A stretch of 64,000 nt of DNA from CAYMYN01 sp964394665 (GCA_964394665.1 CAYMYN010000002.1:62001-126000); one strand, 5' to 3'. Positions 27,401 to 34,365 are shown, counted from the first letter of the stretch. Translations and numbers: made by a program. Notes: a model not told the origin generated them from the sequence alone.

Positions 27401-30334
27401 GCCGTCGCAGCGCCAGGCGGGACAGAGCTGTGCCGGAGTGCGCCGGGTGGTCCGACGGCTGCATTGCTTGCAGCGCCAGACGCCATGGTTCGCATGCAAG
27501 CGCAGGCGATCGGCGTCCACCTGGTAGAGGCCGCTCACGGAGGGCAGGTTCCTTCCCTTGGAGCCCTTGAGCGTCACGGGCACCAAGAGACGCCGCTCCT
27601 TCAACTGCTCGAAGAGCTCCTCGAGGAAGGAGACGATCTCGTCCGTCGGCACGGTCCACTTCCGCGCGAGCTGGCGGAAGGTCGTATCCCCACGATCGCT
27701 GATCCACTGGGTGACGAGTTCGTTCTTCTCCCCGTCGCCGCGACGCAGCTTGGTCCCCCGTGGCCCGCCGAGCTGCGGCAAGCAGCCCTGCTGGATCTCG
27801 GGATCGCCGTCCATCCAGTACTTGCCGAAGATCCCGTGCCAGGGGTCGTGCAGCACGCGGGTGCGGCGTAGGGCATCCAGCAGGCTGGCTACACCCTCCC
27901 GGAGTTCTTCGGCAGGCAGCCCCAGCCGCCGCGACCAGCGCTGGATCCAAGGCCAGCTCGCGTCGAGTCCCTCGTACTCGATCTTCATCCGGCCCCAGGG
28001 CTCCAGGCCGATGGACTGGCGCGAGGACAGGGTCACCTCGCGCAGGACCTGGAAGCGCAGGAACTTCTGACGCTCCTGCTGGTGCTTGCCGCCGCTGCCC
28101 TCCTTGGGCTTGACCTGCCAGACCTCTGGAATGAGGGCCCGGGAGAGCGCTTCGTCCTTCTCTAGCGCTTCGTCCATCGTCAGGGCCAGGTCCCCGACGG
28201 ACAACGCGCCTTGCTCGAGGCCCTGCGCCATGAGCGCCCGCATGCGGAAGCGGCGCGCATGGTCCTTCATCCAACCGGCCTGGAAGGCAGCGTCCTGGCG
28301 GTTGTCGCAGAAGACGAGCAGCCTTGGCCGCTCAGCGTGATGCACCATGTCCTGGGCGAGCACGTGCACGTCGGCGACGTGGGTCGCACGCACCGGCCGA
28401 GCCGGCTCGCGGTAGCGGCTGCCCAGGCGCCGGCCGGTGCTTCCGCAGGAGAGGCAGCTCGTGAGGAAGCCCGGGTTGTCCGCCTTCTGACGGATGGCGT
28501 GCAGCACGACACGACCGCCGCCCGCGCCGCAGTGCAGGCAGCGCTCACCCGCCTCCCGGTGGGCGGCTCCGCAGGAGCGGCAGAAGTGCAGAGCCGCGGT
28601 GCGCTCGTGTTCGTCGAGGGCGTCGTCGTTCTCGCTGCCCAGGATCCGGTCGGCGAGAATCACTCGGCGCCCGCCGTGGGACTCCTCGAGGGGCTGCCAG
28701 AAGCCTGTCTCGCCGACGGCCTCGCCGCCCCCGGGCTGGCGGCCGACGTACTCGAAGTCCTCGAGGAAGGCGATGTAGTAGTGCTGGCCGCAGGTCGTGC
28801 AGGTGGTGACCGGGAAGTGAGCGTGTTGCCGCCCTTCCTGCGCAGAACTCAGCTCGTCTTCCGCGGTCAGCCAGAGCTGGGGCCCCGGCTCTTCCTCCGG
28901 GAAGCTGACGACCGAGCCGCCGATCCCGCGCAGGAAGAGGTGCACCACGGGTCGCAACAGGGGGCGTCCCTCCCGACGTGCCGCGGCTCCAAGGGTCAGC
29001 CAGGCCAGAACTTCGGCCTCGGCGACATCCCGCCCTGCCTCCTCGCTCAACTGCCTGGCGAGCTCGTCGAGTCGTTGCGGGGAGGCGAGCAACTCGCTCA
29101 ATCGAAAGACCAACTGCTGGCCGGATAGGGCCGAATAGAGGGCCTCGGTCCACTCTTGCACGGGGAGTTCGAGGCGGGCGAGCTCGCGGAAGATCCCGCG
29201 CACGGCTCCTGCTTTCACGTCGTCGACGGCCTCGACGAGTTCCTGCAGGAGGACGCCGGGATCCCGCCCCGGCGGTGCTGGAATGGGATGCTGGGGCGTC
29301 CAGACCTCGCGCTCGTAGGCCTCCCCCACCGTGGCGACGGAGTCCTTGGGCACGCCGAAGAAGCGCGCAGCAAAGTCCTGGGCCGCGTCGGGGTGCTCGC
29401 GATCGACGATCGTGGCCGAGGTCGCCACGCACACCGTGTCCCGCGCTCCCCGCCCGCAGAAGCTGCGCAACCTGCGGATGAGGCAGGCCGTCTCGGCGCC
29501 CAGGGCGCCGCTGAAGGTGTGGGCCTCGTCGAAGACCAGGAAGTCGAGTCGCGCGCCCGAGAAGAGCTCGACGTCCCGCTGGCGCGTCAAGAGCAACTCG
29601 AGCTGCTTGACGTTCGTCAGCAGGATGCGCGGTTGCCGGCCCGGGGTGCGCATGGCTTCGCGCGAGCAAACCTCCTCGGGGGGATGCACCGTCTCATCGC
29701 GCGACTCGCGCCGCACGCGCTCGAGCACCGCCTCGTAGTCCGCCTGCGAGGCGCCCGCCCCCAGACGGACTCCCGTGACGTCAGCCTCCCCCTCGGGAGT
29801 CTTGCCGACGTACATGCCGAAGGGGATGCCCGTGCCGGCGAGCAGCCCGCGGATGCGCTGGAGCTGATCCTCCGCCAGGGCGTTCATCGGATAGACGATC
29901 ACCGCGCTGATCCCCGGTGCTGCCCCCTCGTCGCGCAGCTCGAGGCAGCGGCTGATCACCGGATACAGGAAGCACTCCGACTTCCCCGACCCCGTTCCGG
30001 TCGAGACCAGGGTCGTGCGCCCGGCTCGGATGGATCGGATCGCCTCCCCCTGGTGCCCATAGACGTGGGTGATCGCCGCGGGGATGCGCTGGCGCATGTG
30101 CGGGTGCAACACCCCTTCCGCCACGAGCTCCTCCACCGCCGCACCCTGGCGGAAGGGACGGGAGAGGCTCACATAGGGTCCTTGGAGCAGCGGCGAGCGC
30201 CGCGTCTCGTCGAGGGACAGCAATCCGCGCATCTGCCCCAGCAGCCGCTCGTCCGTGAACGGATAGGCCGTGAGTTGATAGCGCAGGAAGTTGCGCACGA
30301 CCTTCTCGGTGTAGACGATGGGGTTGAGTGCCAT
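24401..30334 (-). CDS. Giant helicase: DEAH helicase-DUF1998-DUF559/Vsr-like nuclease-S24 peptidase fusion
   Basis: The 1977-residue protein is a superfamily 2 helicase. Walker A STGTGSGKS is at 111-119, DEAH at 269-272 and SAT at 306-308; motif V/VI is in TPTLELGVDIGQLDS and QRAGRAGRR. Several CxxC zinc knuckles lie between the halves (TTCGQHY, CRSCGAAH, CLHCGAG, CKQCSRR). A DUF1998 region follows, ending in the four-cysteine cluster CPGACETSCIDC near 1610-1625. Residues about 1682-1780 resemble DUF559/Vsr nucleases (TPDV Asp1710, YLDG Asp1729, then H and NQGWEVIEI). Residues about 1830-1977 are an S24 peptidase: Ser1879 in GRSMEP, Lys1924 in YTIKRY, and a possible Ala1841-Gly1842 cleavage site 38 residues before the serine. 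DruE, DrmA/DrmB and MrfA share the helicase/DUF1998 part. It starts 20 bases after abiEii and is probably co-transcribed with it. Confidence 0.85.
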   Translation of the reverse strand: MALNPIVYTEKVVRNFLRYQLTAYPFTDERLLGQMRGLLSLDETRRSPLLQGPYVSLSRPFRQGAAVEELVAEGVLHPHMRQRIPAAITHVYGHQGEAIRSIRAGRTTLVSTGTGSGKSECFLYPVISRCLELRDEGAAPGISAVIVYPMNALAEDQLQRIRGLLAGTGIPFGMYVGKTPEGEADVTGVRLGAGASQADYEAVLERVRRESRDETVHPPEEVCSREAMRTPGRQPRILLTNVKQLELLLTRQRDVELFSGARLDFLVFDEAHTFSGALGAETACLIRRLRSFCGRGARDTVCVATSATIVDREHPDAAQDFAARFFGVPKDSVATVGEAYEREVWTPQHPIPAPPGRDPGVLLQELVEAVDDVKAGAVRGIFRELARLELPVQEWTEALYSALSGQQLVFRLSELLASPQRLDELARQLSEEAGRDVAEAEVLAWLTLGAAARREGRPLLRPVVHLFLRGIGGSVVSFPEEEPGPQLWLTAEDELSSAQEGRQHAHFPVTTCTTCGQHYYIAFLEDFEYVGRQPGGGEAVGETGFWQPLEESHGGRRVILADRILGSENDDALDEHERTAALHFCRSCGAAHREAGERCLHCGAGGGRVVLHAIRQKADNPGFLTSCLSCGSTGRRLGSRYREPARPVRATHVADVHVLAQDMVHHAERPRLLVFCDNRQDAAFQAGWMKDHARRFRMRALMAQGLEQGALSVGDLALTMDEALEKDEALSRALIPEVWQVKPKEGSGGKHQQERQKFLRFQVLREVTLSSRQSIGLEPWGRMKIEYEGLDASWPWIQRWSRRLGLPAEELREGVASLLDALRRTRVLHDPWHGIFGKYWMDGDPEIQQGCLPQLGGPRGTKLRRGDGEKNELVTQWISDRGDTTFRQLARKWTVPTDEIVSFLEELFEQLKERRLLVPVTLKGSKGRNLPSVSGLYQVDADRLRLHANHGVWRCKQCSRRTTRRTPAQLCPAWRCDGGLEFVRENEDDYDLQLLDQGYTMLRPEEHTAMVPRAERERLENLFKGESEAVNVFVCTPTLELGVDIGQLDSVLMRNVPPLPANYWQRAGRAGRRHRMAVNLTYCRPVSHDRAYFHEPLKLLAGRVDPPAFNLRNELMVAKHVHATVITRLHQLGREPGRPEAERAEIQRTLHHCLPPQVSAYLFEDGLVRGEPFDCSPLRDLIDRHGNDLVAFVEQAFTQGWPAADAEVVTPAVLREHIDQMVPRLEAVVARLAGRLHWTMAQIARLSRSREQRGDLDPDDDALFRRCDRLIKRLKGTAKRQRREAEGYDDTNTMGVLAAQGFLPGYGLEVGSILGTAEIPFWRTGALDFTLPRPPSTALREYVPGNLIYANGHRFVARRFHRDVDQDRIETPAFEISVERQAVRPTTLKATPSSLDSAVLQTIAVCDVDLVHQSHISDEEDLRFQLPVAVFGLERGPHGGGRAWSWGAQTVLHRRGVRLRLVNVGASSAIADSSREDRFGYPLCTTCGQSVSPLSSLEQRQKFSEGHQERCRREPTPVGFYADVTADVLSLPACRDQGTAYSILETLRFAAASVLDMQSDDLQVLVIGHVYRDEVDGLLWDPMPGGSGLLDQVVQRFGEVLAAARDLVEKCPGACETSCIDCLQTFRNGYYHKHLDRRRALECLEAWGRELALSHEIPPRHPDSAAPEVGRSANDGERRLRELLVAAGFEAGIREEQLHLDRAIGTTTPDVIYRAPHQAPEEGVAIYLDGLSGHLHGNPTTREQDQRIRSWLRNQGWEVIEISCVELDDRQAMRRHFRKLATYLERRDLREALEHDGGWFERAKSRPEPTSGSAKAPRRVDPRPQDRYRTCVPLVTLQAAAGGFGETHLPEGSDTEWVQVEGVRKLCKGMFVAQVVGRSMEPRIPNGSYCLFAPAAAGSREPRIVLAALRDDQDPETGERYTIKRYRSEKVHSEDGTWRHFRIMLEPLNPSCEALHLDCEDEGRVRIVADFIQVLDE

Positions 30335-30354
30335 GATGACTCAGGGGAATGGGG

Positions 30355-31164
30355 TCAGCGCCCGAGCGGCTCCCCCGGCAGCTTCGCGACCAGCCGCTCG
30401 AGGACGATGCGTGCAGCCTGCTCCGGATCGTAACCACCCGGGTCAGCGAGCAGCGGAATCAGATCTTGCAAGAAGTTCGGATCGCCCATCTTCTTGTGCA
30501 GATTGGCCTCGAATGCTGCTCTGGGGACCGACGATCCACCATGGGCCAGGTAGCGCTGGAAGCACGTGACCACCTGGGCGTCGTCGATCACGAGGCTTTC
30601 GAGGGCCTGCCAGAGGTCATAGAGATCGCGCCCCTTGCGGCGCTGGTACAGGGCTCTGAGCTTCGTCGCCAGGAGCTCCTCGTTCGCATAGGCCCGGATC
30701 GACGCCGTCCCCGAGAACCAGGGGCTCTGCACCGCGAAGGGGAGCAAGCATGGCTCTAGCACAGAGAAGTGCTCGCGGGTGTTGATCTCGATCTTGACGC
30801 GCATCCTTTGGACGGGGCGCGCTGTCGTCTCGAAGCGGTAGACGAGGGTCGCGCGTCCCTCGCCCTGCTTCCAGCGTGCCTCCCCGAGCCAGGGATCGAG
30901 GCGGGTCCTGATCGCATCGAAGACCGGCCCGATCCCGCCGGAAGCAATCTGGACGAGATCGATGTCCTCCGAATAGCGTCCAGGCTTCGGGAGGACCAGC
31001 TTGTGGAGCGCCGTGCCGCCGCGAAAGGCAAGGCTCCGGGCGATGATCGAATCGCTGAAGAGTTCGACGAGGGCACGGGACAGCACAAGGTCCTGCTCGA
31101 CCTGAGCGTCGCTCGGCCAGGGTGCGTGGTGACGCCAGTGAGCGAGGTGGGCCCGGGGGATCAC
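30355..31164 (-). CDS. abiEii: AbiEii-type nucleotidyltransferase toxin
   Basis: The GTG at 31164 overlaps the abiEi stop (GTGA), the coupling usual for this pair, giving 269 residues. The nucleotidyltransferase signature is intact: FRGGTALHKL (GGT at 49-51) followed by GRYSEDIDL (acidic residues at 67 and 69), with the third acidic position probably in VKIEIN. The C-terminal GRDLYDLW motif is also typical. AbiEii toxins transfer nucleotides to tRNA or other targets and cause abortive infection unless held by AbiEi. The active-site residues look complete, so the toxin is probably functional. The gene is followed by the giant helicase gene after 20 bases. Confidence 0.88.
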   Translation of the reverse strand: MIPRAHLAHWRHHAPWPSDAQVEQDLVLSRALVELFSDSIIARSLAFRGGTALHKLVLPKPGRYSEDIDLVQIASGGIGPVFDAIRTRLDPWLGEARWKQGEGRATLVYRFETTARPVQRMRVKIEINTREHFSVLEPCLLPFAVQSPWFSGTASIRAYANEELLATKLRALYQRRKGRDLYDLWQALESLVIDDAQVVTCFQRYLAHGGSSVPRAAFEANLHKKMGDPNFLQDLIPLLADPGGYDPEQAARIVLERLVAKLPGEPLGR

Positions 31165-31970
31165 GTGTCGACCTCGATCATGACGTTCGGGATGACCCGC
31201 CAGCGCGGATCCGCTTCCCGCTTCGTGCTCCGCTGCCCTTTCGCCAGGAGTACCGGACGCTGGCGACGGCCCCTGAGCCACGCTGCGAGCCCTTCGGCCT
31301 TCTCGGCCTCGCCGACCAGATCGAGCAGGTAGCCCAACCGCTGGACATCGGGAAGGGAGTGCAACGGCGCGAGCGCTACGAGCGCTTCGCCGGCGAGGAC
31401 CTCACCCAGCTCGCCGAGCACGGTCGCGACGTTGTCGAGGTGCCCCGCTGCCGCGGGGTAGCGCACGAGGTCGAAGGCGGTCGCCTCGGGGTTGGACACA
31501 CGCATCGTGCCGGTCTCGGTCTGGACCCGGATCACGGGGATGCGCTCGGGGTCGCGGGCTTCGTGGAACACGATCCTGCCCTGCCCCGCGCGGGCCGGGC
31601 GTGTCGGCCGATCGGTGAGGACCTGGAACACCATCGGCTGCTGGTGCGCGGCCCCATGGAGCGCCGCGGCGCTGAGCAATCCCACGTAGTAGGGCTGCCC
31701 CAGGAAGCGCATCAGGTCGTCGATGAACCAGCTCGGCGGCGGCGCGCCCGCCGAGCGGTACTCGGCAGGCACGATGACGTGGAAGCCGCGCCGTGGGCTC
31801 GCGATCCTCGCGGCGGCCCGCAGCCGTCGCAGGGCCGCGTCGAGAGCCACTCCCCCCAGCCTGGTCTCCGACTCGACTTGCTCCGTCACGAAGCAGTACC
31901 GCCCGGTCCCCTGGAGCCGATCGATGTAGTCCGCCAGGAGCCCTGGCCGGGGGGGACCTTGCCGCGCCAT
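31161..31970 (-). CDS. abiEi: AbiEi-type antitoxin and transcriptional regulator
   Basis: The 269-residue protein has an N-terminal winged-helix region (LADYIDRLQGTGRYCFVTEQ) and the AbiEi C-terminal domain (PYYVGLLSAAALHGAAHQQPM ... VSNPEATAFDLVRYP). AbiEi proteins neutralise AbiEii and repress their own operon by binding inverted repeats near the start. Such a repeat is present, ending four bases before the ATG. No Shine-Dalgarno sequence fits between the repeat and the ATG, so translation may be leaderless or the repeat may overlap the initiation region. The downstream helicase gene lies on the same strand and is probably under the same control. Confidence 0.88.
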   Translation of the reverse strand: MARQGPPRPGLLADYIDRLQGTGRYCFVTEQVESETRLGGVALDAALRRLRAAARIASPRRGFHVIVPAEYRSAGAPPPSWFIDDLMRFLGQPYYVGLLSAAALHGAAHQQPMVFQVLTDRPTRPARAGQGRIVFHEARDPERIPVIRVQTETGTMRVSNPEATAFDLVRYPAAAGHLDNVATVLGELGEVLAGEALVALAPLHSLPDVQRLGYLLDLVGEAEKAEGLAAWLRGRRQRPVLLAKGQRSTKREADPRWRVIPNVMIEVDT

Positions 31971-31973
31971 TCT

Positions 31974-32012
31974 GCTTGCAAAAACTAACGCGGGGTGTTG
32001 GGTTTTGCAAGC
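31974..32012. promoter_or_regulatory. Inverted repeat abutting abiEi, likely AbiEi operator
   Basis: Two 16-base arms, 31974-31989 and 31997-32012, are inverted repeats with perfect 10-base outer parts (GCTTGCAAAA/TTTTGCAAGC) and three further matches inside. A 7-base spacer (GCGGGGT) separates them. The site is AT-rich relative to its surroundings and begins four bases ahead of the abiEi ATG. AbiEi antitoxins are known to bind paired inverted repeats over their promoter, so this is the natural candidate. It is also the only obvious control site for the abiEi-abiEii-helicase transcript. Confidence 0.65.
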
Positions 32013-32236
32013 GGACTGGCGGCGAGCCGTTCAGCCCGGGTCAGGGCGAGGCTCACTCTGCCTGCCCCCGTCGCCCGGCCGCCCGCTCCGGGGTCGGGCG
32101 GGCCGACTGGCTCCAGCGCGCGGACAGGACGGCGCAAGCAGCGATTGGGGTGCGGAAGCGCAAGCAGCGCTCACGCATGCCCCCCCGCGGCATGTCGCTC
32201 CTTGCCCTCCTCCCCGAGCCCGGGCAGCCTCTCGCC

Positions 32237-32788
32237 ATGGCACGCCCTGATCCCCGCCAGCTCCGATCGACGGACCTCGGTCGCGAGGGCCTGCGCGAAC
32301 CGGTGCGGAACTGGACCGCCTGCCAGCGCCGAATCTTCGTCGAGCGGGCCATCGAGCGGCTGCCCCGGGACCTCCTGGTCGAGCTGCTCGAGGGTTTGGT
32401 GCGCCCCGACCACCTTCACGGCATCGGGACGTCGCCGACCCCTCCCCTCCTCGACCGTGTCACCCGACACGTCGAGGCGACCAGGCGCGGCGATTTCCTG
32501 GGCGACTACGCCCTGCGCAACCGCCACGGCGAGCGCGAGCCCCAGGAGACCCATGCCTGGGTGGCCGCCACCTCGCACCTCTTCGACCTGGCCCTCACCC
32601 GCTGCGCCGACCCCCATGACGACGAGGCTCGGACCTGCCTCGACCTGCTGAGCGCCCTCTCGCACGAGGTGGACGAGCGTCCCGAAGAGCTGGTCTGCTT
32701 CGAGGACTCCGACGCCGCCCTCGAGCTCTCCCACGAACTGGACCGCGCGCGTCGCCTCCTCCGCCCCTTCGAACCACGCAACCCCTGA
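32237..32788 (+). CDS. Unknown protein, first gene of a coupled pair in the defence island
   Basis: I do not recognise this protein. From the ATG at 32237 it has 183 residues; in-frame ATGs at 32177 and 32192 are alternatives, and none has a good ribosome site. The sequence is acidic/basic mixed, mostly helical, with CQRRIFVERAIERLPRDLLVELLEGL near the start and an ELSHELDRARRLLRPFE end. There is no signal peptide or membrane helix. Its TGA overlaps the ATG of the 121-aa gene (TGATG), so the two are translated together. It is divergent from the abiE operon, whose operator lies in the shared spacer. Confidence 0.65.
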   Translation: MARPDPRQLRSTDLGREGLREPVRNWTACQRRIFVERAIERLPRDLLVELLEGLVRPDHLHGIGTSPTPPLLDRVTRHVEATRRGDFLGDYALRNRHGEREPQETHAWVAATSHLFDLALTRCADPHDDEARTCLDLLSALSHEVDERPEELVCFEDSDAALELSHELDRARRLLRPFEPRNP

Positions 32789-33153
32789 TGGAGCCCCACC
32801 GCGCCTGGATCCTCCAATGCGAGGCCGCCGAGGGCATCCGCGAGCGCTTCGGCGCCCAGAAGGCCCTCGGCTACCTGATCGGCGAGAAGCTCATGGCGCA
32901 CCTCCACGCCGCAGAGCGGGACCCTGACTTCGCTGCCGAGATCCCCGGCTTTGTCGCCCACATCCGCCAAGTCTTCGAGCCCTACGAGCTGCGCGCCTAC
33001 CTCGATTTCGTCCGTCGCGTGGGCGCTGCCGACCGCGTCTCGGATCACCCCTTCGCCTACGACCGCCAGATCGGCATGTTCAGGGAGGACCTCGTCAAGT
33101 ACGAGGCGAACATCCTGTGGATGGGCCGATTCCGGGAGTTGCTGCTCGACTAG
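32788..33153 (+). CDS. Unknown 121-aa protein, second gene of the coupled pair
   Basis: The ATG overlaps the stop of the preceding gene. The 121-residue protein is predicted helical, with the internal stretch GAQKALGYLIGEKLMAHL and FEPYELRAYLDFVRRVG. It is probably cytoplasmic. I recognise no catalytic motif. Two small coupled genes next to a toxin-antitoxin operon raise the possibility of another toxin-antitoxin or accessory defence pair, but nothing in the sequence proves it. The stop codon lies only four bases before the MITE-like element. Confidence 0.65.
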   Translation: MEPHRAWILQCEAAEGIRERFGAQKALGYLIGEKLMAHLHAAERDPDFAAEIPGFVAHIRQVFEPYELRAYLDFVRRVGAADRVSDHPFAYDRQIGMFREDLVKYEANILWMGRFRELLLD

Positions 33154-33157
33154 ATCT

Positions 33158-33342
33158 CCTAGCCCGGGTGATTCATGGGCTTTTGAGCAGACGAGCCCAA
33201 TTCGTTGTCTGGCGGTGCTTTGCGAGCGCGGACACCCGGATAGGATGTCCGCGCTCGCAAAGTGCCGCCAGGCGACGAAAGGCGGCCGTAGGCCGCCGGT
33301 TGGGCCGTCTGGTCGGAAATCTCATGAATAGCCCGCGCTAGG
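33158..33342. mobile_element. 185-bp MITE-like element with long terminal inverted repeats
   Basis: The left end (from CCTAGCCCGGGTGATTCATG) and the right end read on the other strand (from CCTAGCGCGGGCTATTCATG) stay alignable for about 45 bases. A second, inner inverted repeat (33209-33234 and 33246-33271; 26-base arms, two mismatches, 11-base loop) makes the whole element able to fold on itself. CTAG at both ends may be a target-site duplication. There is no coding capacity, so it would be moved in trans by a transposase with matching ends. It sits between convergent genes; its right end encodes the last residues and the stop of the macrodomain gene. Confidence 0.7.
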
Positions 33343-33786
33343 TCCATACACGAGCGCCTCGACGTCATCGACCTGGGCGAAGGCCCGCTCGATCTCGGCT
33401 CGCACCCGCTCCCAGTCGAGCCCGCCGTTCCCGCACCCCAGGGGAGGCAGTGCGACGGAGCGGATCCCCTTCTCGCGCAGCACTCGCACGAGGTCGACGA
33501 GTCCCTCCGTGACCCACTCCAGCTTGGAGCCATGGCGCCAGTGGCGTTTGGTCGGGAAGTGCAGGATCCAGCGCGGCCCCAGGAGCTCCTCGCCGCGGGT
33601 CACGAACACCCGTCCGACGCGCACCTCGCCCCGCTTGGCGGCCTCCATGTAGGCCCTGGCGCTTGCGGGGAAGGCATCCTTGAACTGAAGGGCGATCCCC
33701 TTGCCCATCACCCCGACCTCGTTGACCGTGTTCACCACGGCCTCGGCCTCGGCCTCGAGGAGGTTCCCTTGGGTGTAGCGGATCAT
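33322..33786 (-). CDS. DarG-like macrodomain protein, C-terminally truncated
   Basis: The ATG at 33786 overlaps the stop of a darT-like remnant (ATGA), so I prefer it to the start at 33948. The 154 residues match the N-terminal macrodomain of DarG, the antitoxin that removes ADP-ribose from DNA: MIRYTQGNLLEAEAEAVVNTVN, GVMGKGIALQFK, FPTKRHW and ALPPLGCGNGGLDW are all present. Full DarG has an additional C-terminal domain that blocks DarT. Here the protein ends right after the macrodomain with GPSAGYS, encoded by the end of the MITE-like element. The hydrolase activity could survive. The partner toxin is gone. Confidence 0.75.
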   Translation of the reverse strand: MIRYTQGNLLEAEAEAVVNTVNEVGVMGKGIALQFKDAFPASARAYMEAAKRGEVRVGRVFVTRGEELLGPRWILHFPTKRHWRHGSKLEWVTEGLVDLVRVLREKGIRSVALPPLGCGNGGLDWERVRAEIERAFAQVDDVEALVYGPSAGYS

Positions 33787-33881
33787 CGGAAGTACCAGCT
33801 CCGTTCGACCTCGAGCTTGAGCGACAGCCCTCGCTCGCGCAACTCCATTGCCATCCGTTCCCTCGAACCGGAAGCTCCGCT
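33783..33881 (-). pseudogene. Relic of the darT toxin gene (C-terminal end)
   Basis: Read just ahead of the macrodomain gene, in another frame, is a short open stretch ending MELRERGLSLKLEVERSWYFR and a TGA that overlaps the macrodomain ATG. DarT (DNA ADP-ribosyltransferase) proteins characteristically end in WYF or WYY and overlap darG in this way. An in-frame stop at 33882-33884 limits the piece to 32 codons, and no catalytic part of DarT is found upstream. The match is short, so this rests on ending, frame overlap and neighbour. Confidence 0.4.
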
Positions 33882-34011
33882 TCACCAAGGTCTTGAGGCT
33901 CGCGACGAGAAAGGCGAGGTCCGTCACCGGGGTACTAGGACTAGGCATGCCACCGTTGGGCCGTGCCGTTGTCCGGCCAGAAGGACTGTCCGGCCCCCTA
34001 CTCTCCCTGCG

Positions 34012-34233
34012 CTAGAAGCGGGATTGGCGGTTGAGGTTTCGCACCTTGCGCTTGAACTCATCGATGGAACGCTTCACATCGCGTTCCAGCTTGCTGGCAT
34101 CGTCGCCCGTGTACTGGATGCTCACCCTGCAGCTTGGGCACGTTCGCGTGTTGCCAGGCTTCATGTTCGCCATCCGCTCCTTGAATCGCCTGCCGCAGTG
34201 GGGGCAAGGGATCTCGACTTCGAAGGAATTCAT
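34012..34233 (-). CDS. Small zinc-ribbon protein
   Basis: The 73-residue protein has a ribosome site GAGGAAA before the ATG. Two knuckles, CPHC (residues 10-13) and CPSC (32-35), form a classic zinc ribbon like those of MJ0042/transcription-factor-type domains. The C-terminal half is a basic-acidic helix (SKLERDVKRSIDEFKRKVRNL). It may bind nucleic acid or protein. Base composition is lower in GC than the flanking core genome. The stop of the 40-aa gene upstream overlaps the ribosome site, suggesting coupled translation. Confidence 0.7.
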   Translation of the reverse strand: MNSFEVEIPCPHCGRRFKERMANMKPGNTRTCPSCRVSIQYTGDDASKLERDVKRSIDEFKRKVRNLNRQSRF

Positions 34234-34242
34234 GCCGTTTCC

Positions 34243-34365
34243 TCAGCGGCAACGCCGCTCGATGCTCTTGGGTGTGCTGCGGTTGTGGGGCTTTACCCGG
34301 ACCGATTTCGGCCCGGGCTTCTTGCCGGTCCGGACGGGCCGGCAGGTTATCTTCTGCTTGGTCAT
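34243..34365 (-). CDS. Very small basic protein upstream of the zinc-ribbon gene
   Basis: An ATG at 34365 opens 40 codons ending at a TGA (34245-34243) that runs into the GAGGAAA ribosome site of the zinc-ribbon gene. The product is strongly basic (MTKQKITCRPVRTGKKPGPK, then KPHNRSTPKSIERR) with a single Cys, suggesting binding to RNA or DNA. The arrangement argues for a real, coupled pair, but the gene is short and its own ribosome site is weak. I recognise no family. Confidence 0.45.
   Translation of the reverse strand: MTKQKITCRPVRTGKKPGPKSVRVKPHNRSTPKSIERRCR

Noticed and set aside
24401..30334. Calling the giant helicase DruE (Druantia) outright
   Set aside because: The helicase/DUF1998 part fits, but no other Druantia gene is nearby and the nuclease/S24 end is not part of the description of DruE that I know; I leave the system name open.
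33209..33271. Hairpin between convergent genes as a simple terminator
   Set aside because: It lies inside a larger structure with long terminal inverted repeats and possible CTAG duplications, which is better explained by a mobile element; it may still terminate transcription.
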